Below are positions 24,419 through 36,422 of a DNA stretch of 44,903 bases, piece after piece. The position numbers and the translations under genes were made by a program. Where the stretch lies: NCBI RefSeq assembly GCF_023701485.1, contig NZ_JAMQBK010000030.1:1-44903 (forward strand), given 5' to 3'. This stretch comes from Aporhodopirellula aestuarii (GTDB lineage Bacteria > Planctomycetota > Planctomycetia > Pirellulales > Pirellulaceae). A model generated the notes under the pieces. The model saw only the letters and a program-made list of their open reading frames with translations, was not told the origin of the DNA and did no database searches. The first letter of the stretch is position 1, and every line of letters starts with the position of its first letter.

Positions 24419-26458
24419 CTAGTTGAGTTTCGGATCTTGAATTGGCCAACTTAACAGCGTATTTCCGTCAGCGTCCTGGAGTTGCAAGTTGGCAATAGTT
24501 GCCTTGCCGGGGCCATCTCCGACGTCGATACGCAATTGGTGAATCCGCGTGCTAGTCTTGATCGCGATGTCGATGTCCTGCCAGTCTGATCCCGATTGGA
24601 CGTCGAACGCGATCCGCTCACCGTTTGGGAGATTGGTCTTTGCGTCGGTCGTGTAGAACGCCTCGCCAGTCAACTTCGCGTCGTTTTTTAGCTGAAAGGC
24701 CACTCGATACGGGCCATCGACGAGACTCAAACCACGCAGATCCATGGCGATTCCGGGGTCGTCGCCGGTGAACGTCAGCCTCAGTTCATTGCTGACGACC
24801 TCCATTTGAGTATTCTTCCTCGCCCGAATTTTGCTCAGCGGAGTCTTGGTGTTCGCTCGAGGCTTTGCGGCCGGCTTGGCACGCTTCTTCATGTAGTATT
24901 CCGGCTCCGTGGCATCGAAAAAGGTCCACTCACGATGGAGGTGTGGGCCAGACGTTTCGGTGGGTTCGGCGAACGCCTTGGCGGGCGCGTGCAAAACGTT
25001 TTTGGCCATCTCATTCCAGGTGGCGATCATCATCGCAAGCCGTTCCGGTTCGCTGTCGGCCAAGTTGTTGAGTTCGCAGCGATCGTTCGCGACGTTGTAG
25101 AGTTCCCATTGTTCGCTTTGAAAGCTGACCAATTTCCAGTCTCCGTCTCGCAGGCCGCGATCGGATGCGAACAGCAAGTGGATTGGTGGCCGACTTTTGA
25201 TTTGCTGACCGTTGAAGACTGGTTTCAGCGAGATCCCAGAAACTGGACGCAACTCGCGTTCTTGCCATGATGTCGGAATTTCGCTGTCGGTGATGTCAGC
25301 GAGCGTCGGAAGAACATCGATCAGGTGAGCGGGTTGGTCGACGATCGCACCGACAGGCTGTTTCAATCCCGCCGGCCAATGAACGATCGCCGGAGTGGAA
25401 ATGCCGCCTTCAAATTGATTTTGTTTGTAGTAGCGAAACGGACTATTCCTTGCCCACGCCCAAGCGGTCGAATCGCCCAAAATGGTGTTGGCGTTGGTGG
25501 GTTCGACATCCAACAGTGCCGGTCGACGGTCATACGGGCACGCTCCGTTATCGGACACGAACAGGATGAAGGTGTTGTCGAGTTCATCGTTCTTCCTCAA
25601 ATCGGCAATTAGCCGCCCGACCTCTTGATCGACACGGTCGATCATCGCGGCCAGCGTCGTCATTCGATTGGCTTCGTAGTCGCGTTTCCATTGCTCCAAT
25701 TCGCTCCACGCGGGAATGTGCTCGGGTCGTGGGCTCGGCTCGAGCGATTCGGGTAGGACGCCTAGCTGTTTCTGTTTGGCGATCCGGCGATCGCGGATAA
25801 CATCCCACCCCTCGTCGTACTTGCCTTTGTATTTCGCATAATCTTCAGGCAACGCGTGCAGTGGAGCGTGCGGGGCATTGAACGCGACATACAGGTACCA
25901 CGGTTGCTCGCGATCTCGAGCTTCGTCGAGGAACTTCAGCCCATAGTCAACATTTGCCGTCGTCGTGTAGAAGCCTTCTTGGGGGACTTGCCACGGTTCG
26001 CCATTGAGACGGAAGGTGTTGTCACCGGCGAAGTAGTTACAGGCACCACTGAGGTGACCGAAATACTTTTGAAACCCGAAGTCGGTCGGCTGCTTCTGAA
26101 GGTGCCACTTCCCCGTCATCAAGGTCGAATAGCCCGAATGGGCAAGCACTTCGGCGGAGGTGACGGCGTGGTTGAGTGCCGCGTCGCCCGCCGCGATGCA
26201 GTACTGGCCGGTCAATAAGCAGACTCGAGATGAATGGCATTTTGCGGTGTTATAAAACTGCGAAAACCGCATCCCGCCGCTGGCGAGTGCGTCCAAATTG
26301 GGTGTTTCGATCTCGCTCCCGTAACATCCGATATCCGAAAATCCCAGATCATCGACCATCATCACCAGCACGTTTGAACGCTCAGCGTTGCATTGCTGTC
26401 CGTTCTGCACGATGCAAGACGAAACCATCGCACAAGCGACGATTAGAAGTTTCTTCAT
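24419..26458 (-). CDS. Exported S1-type sulfatase with C-terminal beta-sandwich
   Basis: 679 aa from the start at 26458 (MKKLLIVACAMVSSCIVQ), preceded by a gagag SD; the upstream ATG at 26554 would add a basic, non-signal extension. VSSC matches a loose lipobox, so it may be a lipoprotein. Core: MMVDDLGFSDIGCYG, formylglycine motif CHSSR (Cys74; Ser at the usual Pro/Ala position), STLMTGKWHLQKQ and LFVSDNGACPYD. After the sulfatase domain (to ~residue 520) comes a Lys/Pro/Ala linker (KKRAKPAAKPRANTKTP). The last ~130 residues form a beta-sandwich of carbohydrate-binding type (PYRVAFQLKNDAKLTG..., WQDIDIAIKTSTRIHQLRID). Isolated from the main cluster by ~5 kb of other genes. Confidence 0.9.
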   Translation of the reverse strand: MKKLLIVACAMVSSCIVQNGQQCNAERSNVLVMMVDDLGFSDIGCYGSEIETPNLDALASGGMRFSQFYNTAKCHSSRVCLLTGQYCIAAGDAALNHAVTSAEVLAHSGYSTLMTGKWHLQKQPTDFGFQKYFGHLSGACNYFAGDNTFRLNGEPWQVPQEGFYTTTANVDYGLKFLDEARDREQPWYLYVAFNAPHAPLHALPEDYAKYKGKYDEGWDVIRDRRIAKQKQLGVLPESLEPSPRPEHIPAWSELEQWKRDYEANRMTTLAAMIDRVDQEVGRLIADLRKNDELDNTFILFVSDNGACPYDRRPALLDVEPTNANTILGDSTAWAWARNSPFRYYKQNQFEGGISTPAIVHWPAGLKQPVGAIVDQPAHLIDVLPTLADITDSEIPTSWQERELRPVSGISLKPVFNGQQIKSRPPIHLLFASDRGLRDGDWKLVSFQSEQWELYNVANDRCELNNLADSEPERLAMMIATWNEMAKNVLHAPAKAFAEPTETSGPHLHREWTFFDATEPEYYMKKRAKPAAKPRANTKTPLSKIRARKNTQMEVVSNELRLTFTGDDPGIAMDLRGLSLVDGPYRVAFQLKNDAKLTGEAFYTTDAKTNLPNGERIAFDVQSGSDWQDIDIAIKTSTRIHQLRIDVGDGPGKATIANLQLQDADGNTLLSWPIQDPKLN

Positions 26459-26554
26459 CAGTGGGCTCTCAATTCGGTTTCTGCGGGAGGGCGGTGCACG
26501 TTGAGCGCCTCGAGTTTTACGAGAACACTTACGATGCACCATGGTAACACACAT

Positions 26555-26923
26555 GTTTTCACGGCGAAGTTTAGCAGGCTGCTACCAACGTTTGGGCCGT
26601 TGGCAGGCGTCGCGTTGGCGGTCGTACTCGCTAAAAAAACGTGTCGGCCGCCACCCGCGTTGCGACAAAGGCGGCTGGTTCAATGAGTGGGTTCGCTGGC
26701 ACGCTTTCGTCCACACATCGTCATGCCAGGGTAAGTCGATAGAGTGAAATTGCAAAGGCGACCACGTGAAATCGCATTTGCAACATATCTGTCAGTGGGA
26801 TCTGCGAGCGACTACAATCGGGTGGGGCGCCGTTCTGCATTGTTTTAGGGGAAAGGAAGCCGCCTCAACGGAATTCATCTTGCCGATTTGTTTGTTCATC
26901 CAATGTAGAGAAAAAGGCGTCCT
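26555..26923. other. Gap without recognised features
   Basis: Short frames on both strands lack family resemblance and plausible starts. The stretch separates the divergent sulfatase (minus) and zinc-ribbon gene (plus), so both promoters should lie here. No clear -35/-10 pair was identified. Confidence 0.3.
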
Positions 26924-27823
26924 ATGAGCCTGCAGATAAAGTGTCCTGGTTGCCAGTCGACGTTACAGATTCCAGACACGGCGCGTGGCAAACAGGTCCG
27001 ATGCAGTTCGTGCCAGAAAGTATTGAAGGTTCCCGAAGGGGCAGCTCCCTCACGGCCTGCTTCGTCGCCCACCGCTCCGGCTCCCGCTTCCACCGGCACG
27101 TTGCAAATTCGCTGCCCTGGGTGCCAAGCGACTCTTAAATTGCGAGCGGCAATGGCTGGCAAGGTTGTGAAATGCAGTCAGTGTCAGACTCAACTGAAAG
27201 TCCCCGGCGGAGCGGCAACGGGTCAGCCGGCGGCCAGACCGTCAACGCCCGCACCTCAGCCCGCCCCGGGCGGGTTTGGCAACGATGATATTTTTGGAAA
27301 CCTGCCTTCGGTCCCATCACCCACCGCGGGCGGGCAACCACGGGCTTTTGCTGGATCGCCAGCGCCGAAGCACTCGCCGGCTCCCATGAATCCTTATCGC
27401 GTTCAAGCACCTGGCGGTGGAGCACGTCCGCACGGCGGCTCGAGCGGTCTTCGCAGCGGGCGGGCATCCTGGCTTTACACCGTTCCCGGCGTATTCATGG
27501 CGGTTTGGGCTGTGCTCGTGATCGCGGTCGGAATTTTTCAGTTCGGCGTGATTGGGTATCTCGTTTTTTCCGGACAACTCAACATGCAGCAGGTCGACAT
27601 GGGTCGCTTCGCCGGGCAGAGTGCCGGGAGGTTCTTGGCAATCGCACTCCAGGTCGCGGTCGTCGCCGGTAGCATCGGGATGATCCAACGCTCCAATCTC
27701 AAATCGGCCCGCACCGCTGCGGTCATCTCGGCGATCCCCTGTTTTGGCTGCCTCGTCTTTCCAATCGGAATCTGGGCCTGTGTACTGCTATTTAGCGACA
27801 AAGCCGAACGGGATTTCGCCTAG
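26924..27823 (+). CDS. Membrane protein with two N-terminal zinc ribbons
   Basis: 299 aa. Two MJ0042-like zinc ribbons: CPGC...CSSC at residues 7-30 and CPGC...CSQC at 64-87, each followed by a K(V/L)(L/K)VP strand. Residues ~88-185 are a Pro/Ala/Gly-rich low-complexity linker. Then come about four hydrophobic segments: WLYTVPGVFMAVWAVLVIAV, FGVIGYLVF, FLAIALQVAVVAGSIGMI and IPCFGCLVFPIGIWACVLLF. The architecture of cytosolic zinc ribbon, disordered linker and membrane anchor is frequent in planctomycetes and functionally uncharacterised. It probably has a cytosolic sensing or scaffolding head. The following minus-strand acyltransferase converges on it. Confidence 0.8.
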   Translation: MSLQIKCPGCQSTLQIPDTARGKQVRCSSCQKVLKVPEGAAPSRPASSPTAPAPASTGTLQIRCPGCQATLKLRAAMAGKVVKCSQCQTQLKVPGGAATGQPAARPSTPAPQPAPGGFGNDDIFGNLPSVPSPTAGGQPRAFAGSPAPKHSPAPMNPYRVQAPGGGARPHGGSSGLRSGRASWLYTVPGVFMAVWAVLVIAVGIFQFGVIGYLVFSGQLNMQQVDMGRFAGQSAGRFLAIALQVAVVAGSIGMIQRSNLKSARTAAVISAIPCFGCLVFPIGIWACVLLFSDKAERDFA

Positions 27824-27896
27824 CCCACGGATTGCAACTCGAAATCAACTTTCAACGCCTCGCGACGGAATCATTATCGGCGCGAGACTCACGGTT

Positions 27897-29099
27897 TTAC
27901 TCCGCGTCTTTAAACGGGTTTCGCTCCGGCGGTTCTTCGTGCCCGACGTTCTTGAGCATTTGTTGCACGAACACGTTGAGCAGCGGAACGCGGTGCCGCA
28001 CCCAAACATGCGTCGCCTCAGGCTTGCATCCCAACCGAGATTTCGCATCCAGCGCCGTTCTGCCGAAGGAGATCCGTCGACACCGCCAGCGAATCGCTTG
28101 CTCGATCACGGCCAGCAGCAGGCGATGATAAATCGGCAGGGTCGCGTTGGCGTCGTAGTCCATGCCGAGATAAAAGCCGATCGCGGTGTCACCGTCACGG
28201 ATCACGGTTACAAAGCCGACCAATCTTCTATTTTGCCGTATGCCGAGAGCGATAAAATCATCACCGAGCGCATCGGCCATTCGCGGCAACGTCGAGGGTT
28301 GCAACGAAAACAAACAGACATCTGCTCTCTGTGCAACGGATTGGTACAACGAATACAGCGCTTGTGACTCGGCGTGCAGATCTTCGACCGGCGTGACTTC
28401 GAATGATTCATGATCAAAGGGCTTGAACACCTTCCGAGCGGCGGCCCGATAGCGTTTGGTCAAACTGCCGAGATAGTCATCGAACGACTGCCAACTTTCG
28501 GGAATCGTCAAGACCATGTTGGGTTCAGTCTCGAGCGATGTGTAGCGAAACGCAGCCAATTCGCCGGCCGATTGACGGTGATTTTCAAAAAGATCTTTGA
28601 CGATCACGTAGTCGGTTTGGCCGTGGAGTCGGTTGGCTCGGCGGATTCGATAGAGACAATCGGCAACGCCAGGCCATGATTTGGTCGGATCACACTCCGG
28701 TGCGAATGCCACGCCGTCGGGCCCCCAGGTGTGTACGTTCCCGCACATTGTGATTCGACGTTTTAACAACGATAGCGATTTACGTTTCCATTCCGACGGC
28801 AACAATTTCAGTTGATCGGCTTTGTTCCGGAAAAGTTGTTCGCCACAAACGTCAAACGACTGCGTCGCGACAGCGGCAACAGGTCGACCGTTGTCGTAGA
28901 CGATGGCGAAATCACGAACGATTTGACCGACAAAGTCATCTTGGGCATTCCGCAGGAACCGCCTGCTCATGAAGATCGATCCACCCTCGGTGACTTCGTC
29001 CCAATGACGCGCGTTGACGTAATCGATTCTGCTCGCGATCGCGAATTGAAATTGGCTCGGACGACGAGTGCAGGGTTCGGATGGAACATCAACGGCCAT
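27897..29099 (-). CDS. GNAT/FemAB-like acyltransferase (BioF2-like domain)
   Basis: 400 aa from ATG 29099 (MAVDVPSEPC); ATG 29126 is an alternative. No signal peptide. Residues ~190-370 resemble the FemAB/Acetyltransf_6 fold: FDDYLGSLTKRYRAAARKVF, the region LYSLYQSVAQRADVCLFSL, FIALGIRQNRRLVGFVTVIR, TAIGFYLGMDYDANATLPIY and RLLLAVIEQAIRWRCRRISF followed by GRTALDAKSRLG. Related proteins transfer amino acids or acyl groups in peptidoglycan or lipid/polysaccharide modification. The exact substrate is unknown. It is divergent from the small ExbD-like gene at 29294, with 194 bp between the starts. Confidence 0.75.
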   Translation of the reverse strand: MAVDVPSEPCTRRPSQFQFAIASRIDYVNARHWDEVTEGGSIFMSRRFLRNAQDDFVGQIVRDFAIVYDNGRPVAAVATQSFDVCGEQLFRNKADQLKLLPSEWKRKSLSLLKRRITMCGNVHTWGPDGVAFAPECDPTKSWPGVADCLYRIRRANRLHGQTDYVIVKDLFENHRQSAGELAAFRYTSLETEPNMVLTIPESWQSFDDYLGSLTKRYRAAARKVFKPFDHESFEVTPVEDLHAESQALYSLYQSVAQRADVCLFSLQPSTLPRMADALGDDFIALGIRQNRRLVGFVTVIRDGDTAIGFYLGMDYDANATLPIYHRLLLAVIEQAIRWRCRRISFGRTALDAKSRLGCKPEATHVWVRHRVPLLNVFVQQMLKNVGHEEPPERNPFKDAE

Positions 29100-29293
29100 G
29101 AGTGCAGCCTTTCTCGTGCAGGGCAAACTTTAGGCATATCGTACACCGTAGCGCTCCCACGCGGGGGACAACCAAACGATGGATCGCCGGGACAATCCGA
29201 GGTCACTTCATCTGACAGCAAAGGAATTTCGAACACACCGTTTTGTGAACGTGGTTTCGTGAACGTGAACGCGCAGCAATTCATTACTTCAGC

Positions 29294-29629
29294 ATGCGGA
29301 AGTCAATCCAGTTTCCCCGTCAACAATCTGCCGCTCCGAGTCATACGCCGATTTCGGATGTTCCACCGGACCTCCCGTCGATCGCAGTGGAAATTGATGA
29401 GCACGGCAGTTTCCTGGTACTCGGTCCTGATTGGCAGCGTGAAGCTCCCGGGAAACAAAGCTTGCTCGAATCGCTCAAGGATGCGATTGGCGGGCAATCC
29501 GAACCGATGCGACTTGTGGTGCAGGTGCATGGAGCGGCCAAACTTCAGTACCTCGTGGATTGCCTCGATGCGGGATCGATTGCCGGTTTTGCGGAGACGC
29601 GAGTGAGCGTCGCCGACACACTCGACTGA
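29294..29629 (+). CDS. Small soluble protein resembling an ExbD periplasmic domain
   Basis: 111 aa. The pattern SIAVEIDEHGSFLVLG, a middle helix (QSLLESLKDAIGG), PMRLVVQVHGAAKLQYLVDC and a final AGFAETRVSV strand follows the beta-alpha-beta layout of the ExbD/TolR C-terminal domain. The N-terminal transmembrane helix of ExbD is missing, and the frame is closed by a TGA about 50 bp upstream. It could be a truncated relative, a stand-alone adaptor or a pseudogene. No ExbB/TolQ gene lies nearby. Confidence 0.45.
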   Translation: MRKSIQFPRQQSAAPSHTPISDVPPDLPSIAVEIDEHGSFLVLGPDWQREAPGKQSLLESLKDAIGGQSEPMRLVVQVHGAAKLQYLVDCLDAGSIAGFAETRVSVADTLD

Positions 29630-29871
29630 ACCGCCCTGTCGACACGCCCCGCTCCCACGGGGATTTGCCTGGAGATTCTGCGGGTTTCGCGGTGACTTTG
29701 CAGGTTGTGTGGACACGCCACCCTGAGACTGAAACTTGCCGAATTTCTCGCGATCGTCGCGTGCCGAGCGTGCGAACTGTGACTCTTTGTCGCTAGAAAC
29801 GCGTTAGGCCAGCTGAATCGATACGTAAACGGTGCCGATCGAGCGTCCATAAGGGTTGGCAAGGCGCCGCT

Positions 29872-29898
29872 CCGCCGAAAGACGAGGGATTTCGGAGG
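29872..29898 (+). promoter_or_regulatory. Hairpin upstream of gcvP
   Basis: ccgccgaaa (29872-29880) pairs with tttcggagg (29890-29898), one mismatch, 9-base loop. It lies ~110 bp before the gcvP start. No T-run and no glycine-riboswitch consensus was recognised, so attenuation is speculative. The rest of 29630-30007 shows no gene. Confidence 0.3.
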
Positions 29899-30007
29899 CT
29901 GGCAAACACAATTAGATTACTAAACCAGTGTGTTCAGCCTCGTTTTTGCGGTTGATTCGCTGAAGTCTCGGTTTCCGGCCCACCATCTATTTGTCCAGCC
30001 CCACAGT

Positions 30008-32980
<2,973 letters not shown>

Positions 32981-33030
32981 CGACCTTCGTTTGAGAGGGT
33001 CGAGTTTGAGGCTAAGGGAGCGCCCTCCCC

Positions 33031-33069
33031 GGACGCTTCCGCGTCCGACCCTCCCGCAAGCGGGAGGGT
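33031..33069 (+). terminator. Twin hairpins after gcvP
   Basis: ggacgc-ttcc-gcgtcc (33031-33046) and a 10-bp perfect stem accctcccgc-aa-gcgggagggt (33048-33069) lie 50-90 bp after the gcvP stop. No T-run follows, so a factor-independent terminator is only possible. They may also be a mobile repeat. Confidence 0.4.
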
Positions 33070-33260
33070 GAAGTCAAACAGTGCAACCTCTTTACGTGAC
33101 TTCAAGGCATCGGGGAATCCGCCTACGCAACGGACTTCTGACAAAGTCGCCCTGCCTTTGACGACAGGTAGGGAAGGATTGCATGAGCCTATTTGAGCGT
33201 TCGCCTGGACTGCTAAATCATTGCGAAGACTTGGAATGACAAGGTGACGTAAATTCTGCC

Positions 33261-33284
33261 GCCATTCTTCGTCGCGATAGCGAC
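33261..33284. repeat. gtcgctatcgcgac-family repeat, copy 5 (inverted)
   Basis: gccattcttcgtcgcgatag..., with a ctgccg / cggcag hairpin around it. It is the reverse complement of the core and gaat flank seen at 24190-24213. Confidence 0.5.
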
Positions 33285-33298
33285 GGCAGGTGAAAGCG

Positions 33299-33392
33299 GG
33301 ATTTCAAACGTAGCGGAACGGCGCGAGCCGTCCGGTGACTCGGGACCGAACGGCTTGCGCCGTTCCGCTAAAAAAGCACAAAAACCATCGAC
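33299..33392. repeat. Dispersed palindrome, copy B (inverted relative to copy A)
   Basis: Arms 33311-33336 and 33345-33370 (tagcggaacggcgcgagccg... / ...cttgcgccgttccgcta), with the right flank aaaaaagcacaaaaaccatc. The full element matches the reverse complement of 19635-19728, including both flanks. Confidence 0.75.
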
Positions 33393-33437
33393 GTCGCGTT
33401 TCGACTTCTTTCGCTTTGTTTCGTCAGACCACTGACG

Positions 33438-33487
33438 CACGTCTGTGGCTGTGATATGTCGTCACTATCGTGACTCACCATTCGCGA
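33438..33487. repeat. gtcgctatcgcgac-family repeat, copy 3
   Basis: cacgtctgtggctgtgatat followed by gtcactatcgtgactcacca and ttcgcgag. It closely matches the reverse complement of 44857-44903, extending to a shared ctgg end. The 33500-33807 remainder shows no gene. Confidence 0.6.
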
Positions 33488-33807
33488 GCCACTGGATTCA
33501 ACCTGACGCGATGACGATTGCGACACATCTCGTCCGTAACAATTTTCTGGCAGTCTACTAATTGCCTTGTTGAACGTGGGAACCATGGTGCGCAGCTTCC
33601 GACACTTTCACCGTCGCTTCGCACCCGGATGTCATTTCACACCGACCGTTCTTGGTTCTGCTACAACGGGGGAAGCTCGCTGCATCGCCCCTGCGACGGA
33701 ATGCCGCAAATCGGTAACGCAGCGTCGCATTTAGTTCTTGATTGGCGATTTCTCGCCAATCACACTCAGCCACTCCCACCTGCCCCACCCGAGACGAGAT
33801 AACCTCG

Positions 33808-35397
33808 ATGTCGTCCCCACTTCAGAAAACCCTACTCGGTTTGTTCGCCGGGTTGTTGGTACTGCCTTCTCCCAAGCCCGTATCCGCGGAATCATCACGC
33901 CCCAACATCGTTGTGATCTACACCGATGACCAAGGGTACGGAGACGTCAGCGTCCTTAACCCAGATGCGAAATTCGAGACGCCGAACTTGGATCGGTTGG
34001 TCAAGGAAGGCATCGCGTTCACGAACGCGCACAGTGCCGATTCCGTTTGCACGCCGTCTCGCTACGCACTTCTGACGGGACGCTATCCATGGCGGACGAC
34101 GCAAAAGCGTGGTGTGATGGGCGCCGAAGGCGATTGCATGATCGTCGATGGACGCGTCACCTTGGCATCTCTCCTGAAGGAACAGGGATATCAAACAGGG
34201 ATGGTTGGGAAATGGCACCTGGGGATGGACTTCCCCGGCGTCGCGGGCGACCGCGATTGGTCGCAACCGATTCAAAACATGCCGCTCGATAAAGGGTTCG
34301 ACTATTACTACGGCATTCCGGCATCGCTCAACTACGGCGTCCTGGCTTGGTTCGAAGGCCGTCATGCGAAAGTGCCTCCGACGTTGTTGACTAGTAAGAA
34401 AAAGAATCCACGTCACGTCGATTACCGCATCATGCCGCCGTACGACCCGATCCCGGAGTCAACCGGAGAGAAGCGGGCGAGATTGCGTGGCCTCGAAGTC
34501 GCACCGGACTTCATCGACAACGAATGCCTGACTCGTTTTACCGACAAAGCGATTGCGTGGATGGACAGCAAAGCGGAAGCGTCAAAACAGGGCCAGCCGT
34601 TCTTTTTGTACCTGCCGTTCACATCGCCACACTATCCGGTATGCCCGCTGCCTGAATTTCATGGCATGGGGGACGCGGGCGCGTACGGTGAATTTGTAAT
34701 TGAAACCGATCACCGCGTTGGCCAAATCCTAGACTTCCTCGCTAGCAGTGGACTCGACCAGAACACGCTGATCCTGTTCTCGAGCGACAACGGCCCCGAG
34801 AAATCATGGGAGGGACGAATCCCGCAATTTGGGCACGACAGTCGCGGAGGTTTTCGAGGTGGCAAACGCTCGGTTTATGAAGGTGGACATCGTGTGCCCT
34901 TCATGGTGCGTTGGCCCTCCGGTATAGCAGAGCCCGGACGTCGATGTTCTGACTTGATCGGACAAGTCGATGTGCTCGCGACGGTCGCGGAAATTGTCGG
35001 TGCGTCGTTGCCCGCCAACGGTGGCGAGGACAGCCAGAGTTTTGCACCCGTGTTGACGAATCCCGATTACGACCACTCGCGTCTCCCGTTGATTAACCAC
35101 GGCAACAGCGGTGCACAATACCCGTATTCCGTCACCGAATCGAACTGGAAATTGGTTCTAGGCGGGAGGGACAAAGTGACCGAACTTTACGACCTCGCGA
35201 CCGATCCTGCCGAAGCCAAAAACATCGCCGCCCAGCACCCTGAGCAGGTCCAACGCCTGACGGCACAGATCAACCAGATCATTGCATCGGGCAGAACAAC
35301 GCCCGGACCAGCTCAGAAAAACGACACCGGATATTGGCCTGACCTGAACTGGATGACCCAAGAACAATTCGATGAATTGGCAGAAACGCAACAATGA
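33808..35397 (+). CDS. Secreted S1-type arylsulfatase
   Basis: 529 aa from ATG 33808 (MSSPLQKTLLGLFAGLLVLP signal peptide); the frame is open from 33742 but the extension is not signal-like. Core: IYTDDQGYGDVSVLNPDAKF, formylglycine motif CTPSR (Cys81), TGMVGKWHLGMD, LFSSDNGPEKSW. Arylsulfatase/GALNS-type length and layout. Its stop overlaps the start of the downstream alpha/beta-hydrolase gene (ATGA), so the pair is translationally coupled. It heads a plus-strand run (hydrolase, ThuA, SGNH, PVC dehydrogenase), suggesting that desulfation is the first step of that pathway. Confidence 0.93.
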   Translation: MSSPLQKTLLGLFAGLLVLPSPKPVSAESSRPNIVVIYTDDQGYGDVSVLNPDAKFETPNLDRLVKEGIAFTNAHSADSVCTPSRYALLTGRYPWRTTQKRGVMGAEGDCMIVDGRVTLASLLKEQGYQTGMVGKWHLGMDFPGVAGDRDWSQPIQNMPLDKGFDYYYGIPASLNYGVLAWFEGRHAKVPPTLLTSKKKNPRHVDYRIMPPYDPIPESTGEKRARLRGLEVAPDFIDNECLTRFTDKAIAWMDSKAEASKQGQPFFLYLPFTSPHYPVCPLPEFHGMGDAGAYGEFVIETDHRVGQILDFLASSGLDQNTLILFSSDNGPEKSWEGRIPQFGHDSRGGFRGGKRSVYEGGHRVPFMVRWPSGIAEPGRRCSDLIGQVDVLATVAEIVGASLPANGGEDSQSFAPVLTNPDYDHSRLPLINHGNSGAQYPYSVTESNWKLVLGGRDKVTELYDLATDPAEAKNIAAQHPEQVQRLTAQINQIIASGRTTPGPAQKNDTGYWPDLNWMTQEQFDELAETQQ

Positions 35398-36320
35398 ACC
35401 AGTCACTTCTAATTTGGCATCGCCCTAGCAACCGTTGGCTGACATTCATGCGAAACACAATGACCGTTTTGGTCGTCGCGAGCGTTTGCTTGCTCAACAT
35501 CGCGCGATGTGCGGCGTTCGAACCCGACGAACAGCTCGTTTACAAGACCATCGATGACGTCGAACTCAAAGTGGATGTCTTCCATCCCAAAGGTCATCAA
35601 CCGTCTGACAAGGCGGCAGCGATCGTGTTCTTTTTCGGAGGCGGTTGGAACGGTGGATCAACGGCTCAATTTCACGAGCAGGCGAGCTATTTTGCCGATC
35701 GCGGGATGGTCGCCTTCTCAGCGGACTATCGAGTAAAGAGCCGTAACAAGACGACACCGTTCGAGTGCGTCAAAGACGGCAAGTCGGTCATCCGTTGGTT
35801 GCGAAAACACGCCGCCGAATTGGGCATCGATCCGAATCGAATCGTCGCCGCGGGCGGTTCAGCGGGCGGGCATGTTGCTGCATGCACCGGCGTGATCGAG
35901 GGGCACGATGAAGCGGGTGAAGACCTCTCGGTTAGCTCCGTTCCGAACGCGATGATTCTGTTCAATCCCGTAATCGACACGACGGCAAAGGGATACGGGT
36001 TAAGCAAAGTGGGTGAGGATCGACAAACTGAGATTTCTCCTTGCCACCAAGTCCGCCCGGGAATCGTCCCGACGGCGATCTTTCACGGAACGGCGGACAC
36101 GACCGTTCCGTTTGAAAACGCGGAACGGTTTGCAAAACTGATGAAGGAAGCCGGCAACCGTTGCGAGCTGGTATCGTTCGAAGGTCAGGGACACGGATTC
36201 TTTAACAGCAAGAGCTTCCGTCCCAAAACTAAAGATCTGTCGCACTATCAACGAACGATCGACGCCAGCGATCAGTTTTTGCAGTCTCTTGGATTCCTCG
36301 ACGCCAAAGCCACCGAATAG
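35394..36320 (+). CDS. Secreted alpha/beta-hydrolase, carbohydrate-esterase-like
   Basis: 308 aa from the overlapping ATG. ATG 35448 would give a tighter signal peptide (MRNTMTVLVVASVCLLNIARCAA) and may be the true start. Lipase/BD-FAE-like layout: FFGGGWNGG (oxyanion region in place of HGGG), nucleophile elbow GGSAGGH (Ser156), HGTADTTVPF (Asp235) and GQGHGFF (His267), numbered from 35394. Such proteins remove acetyl or other acyl groups from sugars. Coupling to the sulfatase upstream suggests that both work on the same substrate outside the cytoplasm. The substrate is not defined. Confidence 0.85.
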   Translation: MNQSLLIWHRPSNRWLTFMRNTMTVLVVASVCLLNIARCAAFEPDEQLVYKTIDDVELKVDVFHPKGHQPSDKAAAIVFFFGGGWNGGSTAQFHEQASYFADRGMVAFSADYRVKSRNKTTPFECVKDGKSVIRWLRKHAAELGIDPNRIVAAGGSAGGHVAACTGVIEGHDEAGEDLSVSSVPNAMILFNPVIDTTAKGYGLSKVGEDRQTEISPCHQVRPGIVPTAIFHGTADTTVPFENAERFAKLMKEAGNRCELVSFEGQGHGFFNSKSFRPKTKDLSHYQRTIDASDQFLQSLGFLDAKATE

Positions 36321-36422
36321 CGTCTCGTGATGGATTACGGACGGCGTCGTTCCAACGATGCCACGCGGTCCATCACCGGGCACGAGATTTTCCCCACCTC
36401 GTACTAGAAGAGAACCTAACCG

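Noticed and set aside
26541-26747. Plus-strand 68-aa frame upstream of the zinc-ribbon gene
   Set aside because: Rich in Arg/Trp/His, no RBS and no recognisable domain; likely random.
29630-30007. Glycine riboswitch ahead of gcvP
   Set aside because: I looked for the conserved aptamer segments and did not find them; only a simple hairpin is present.
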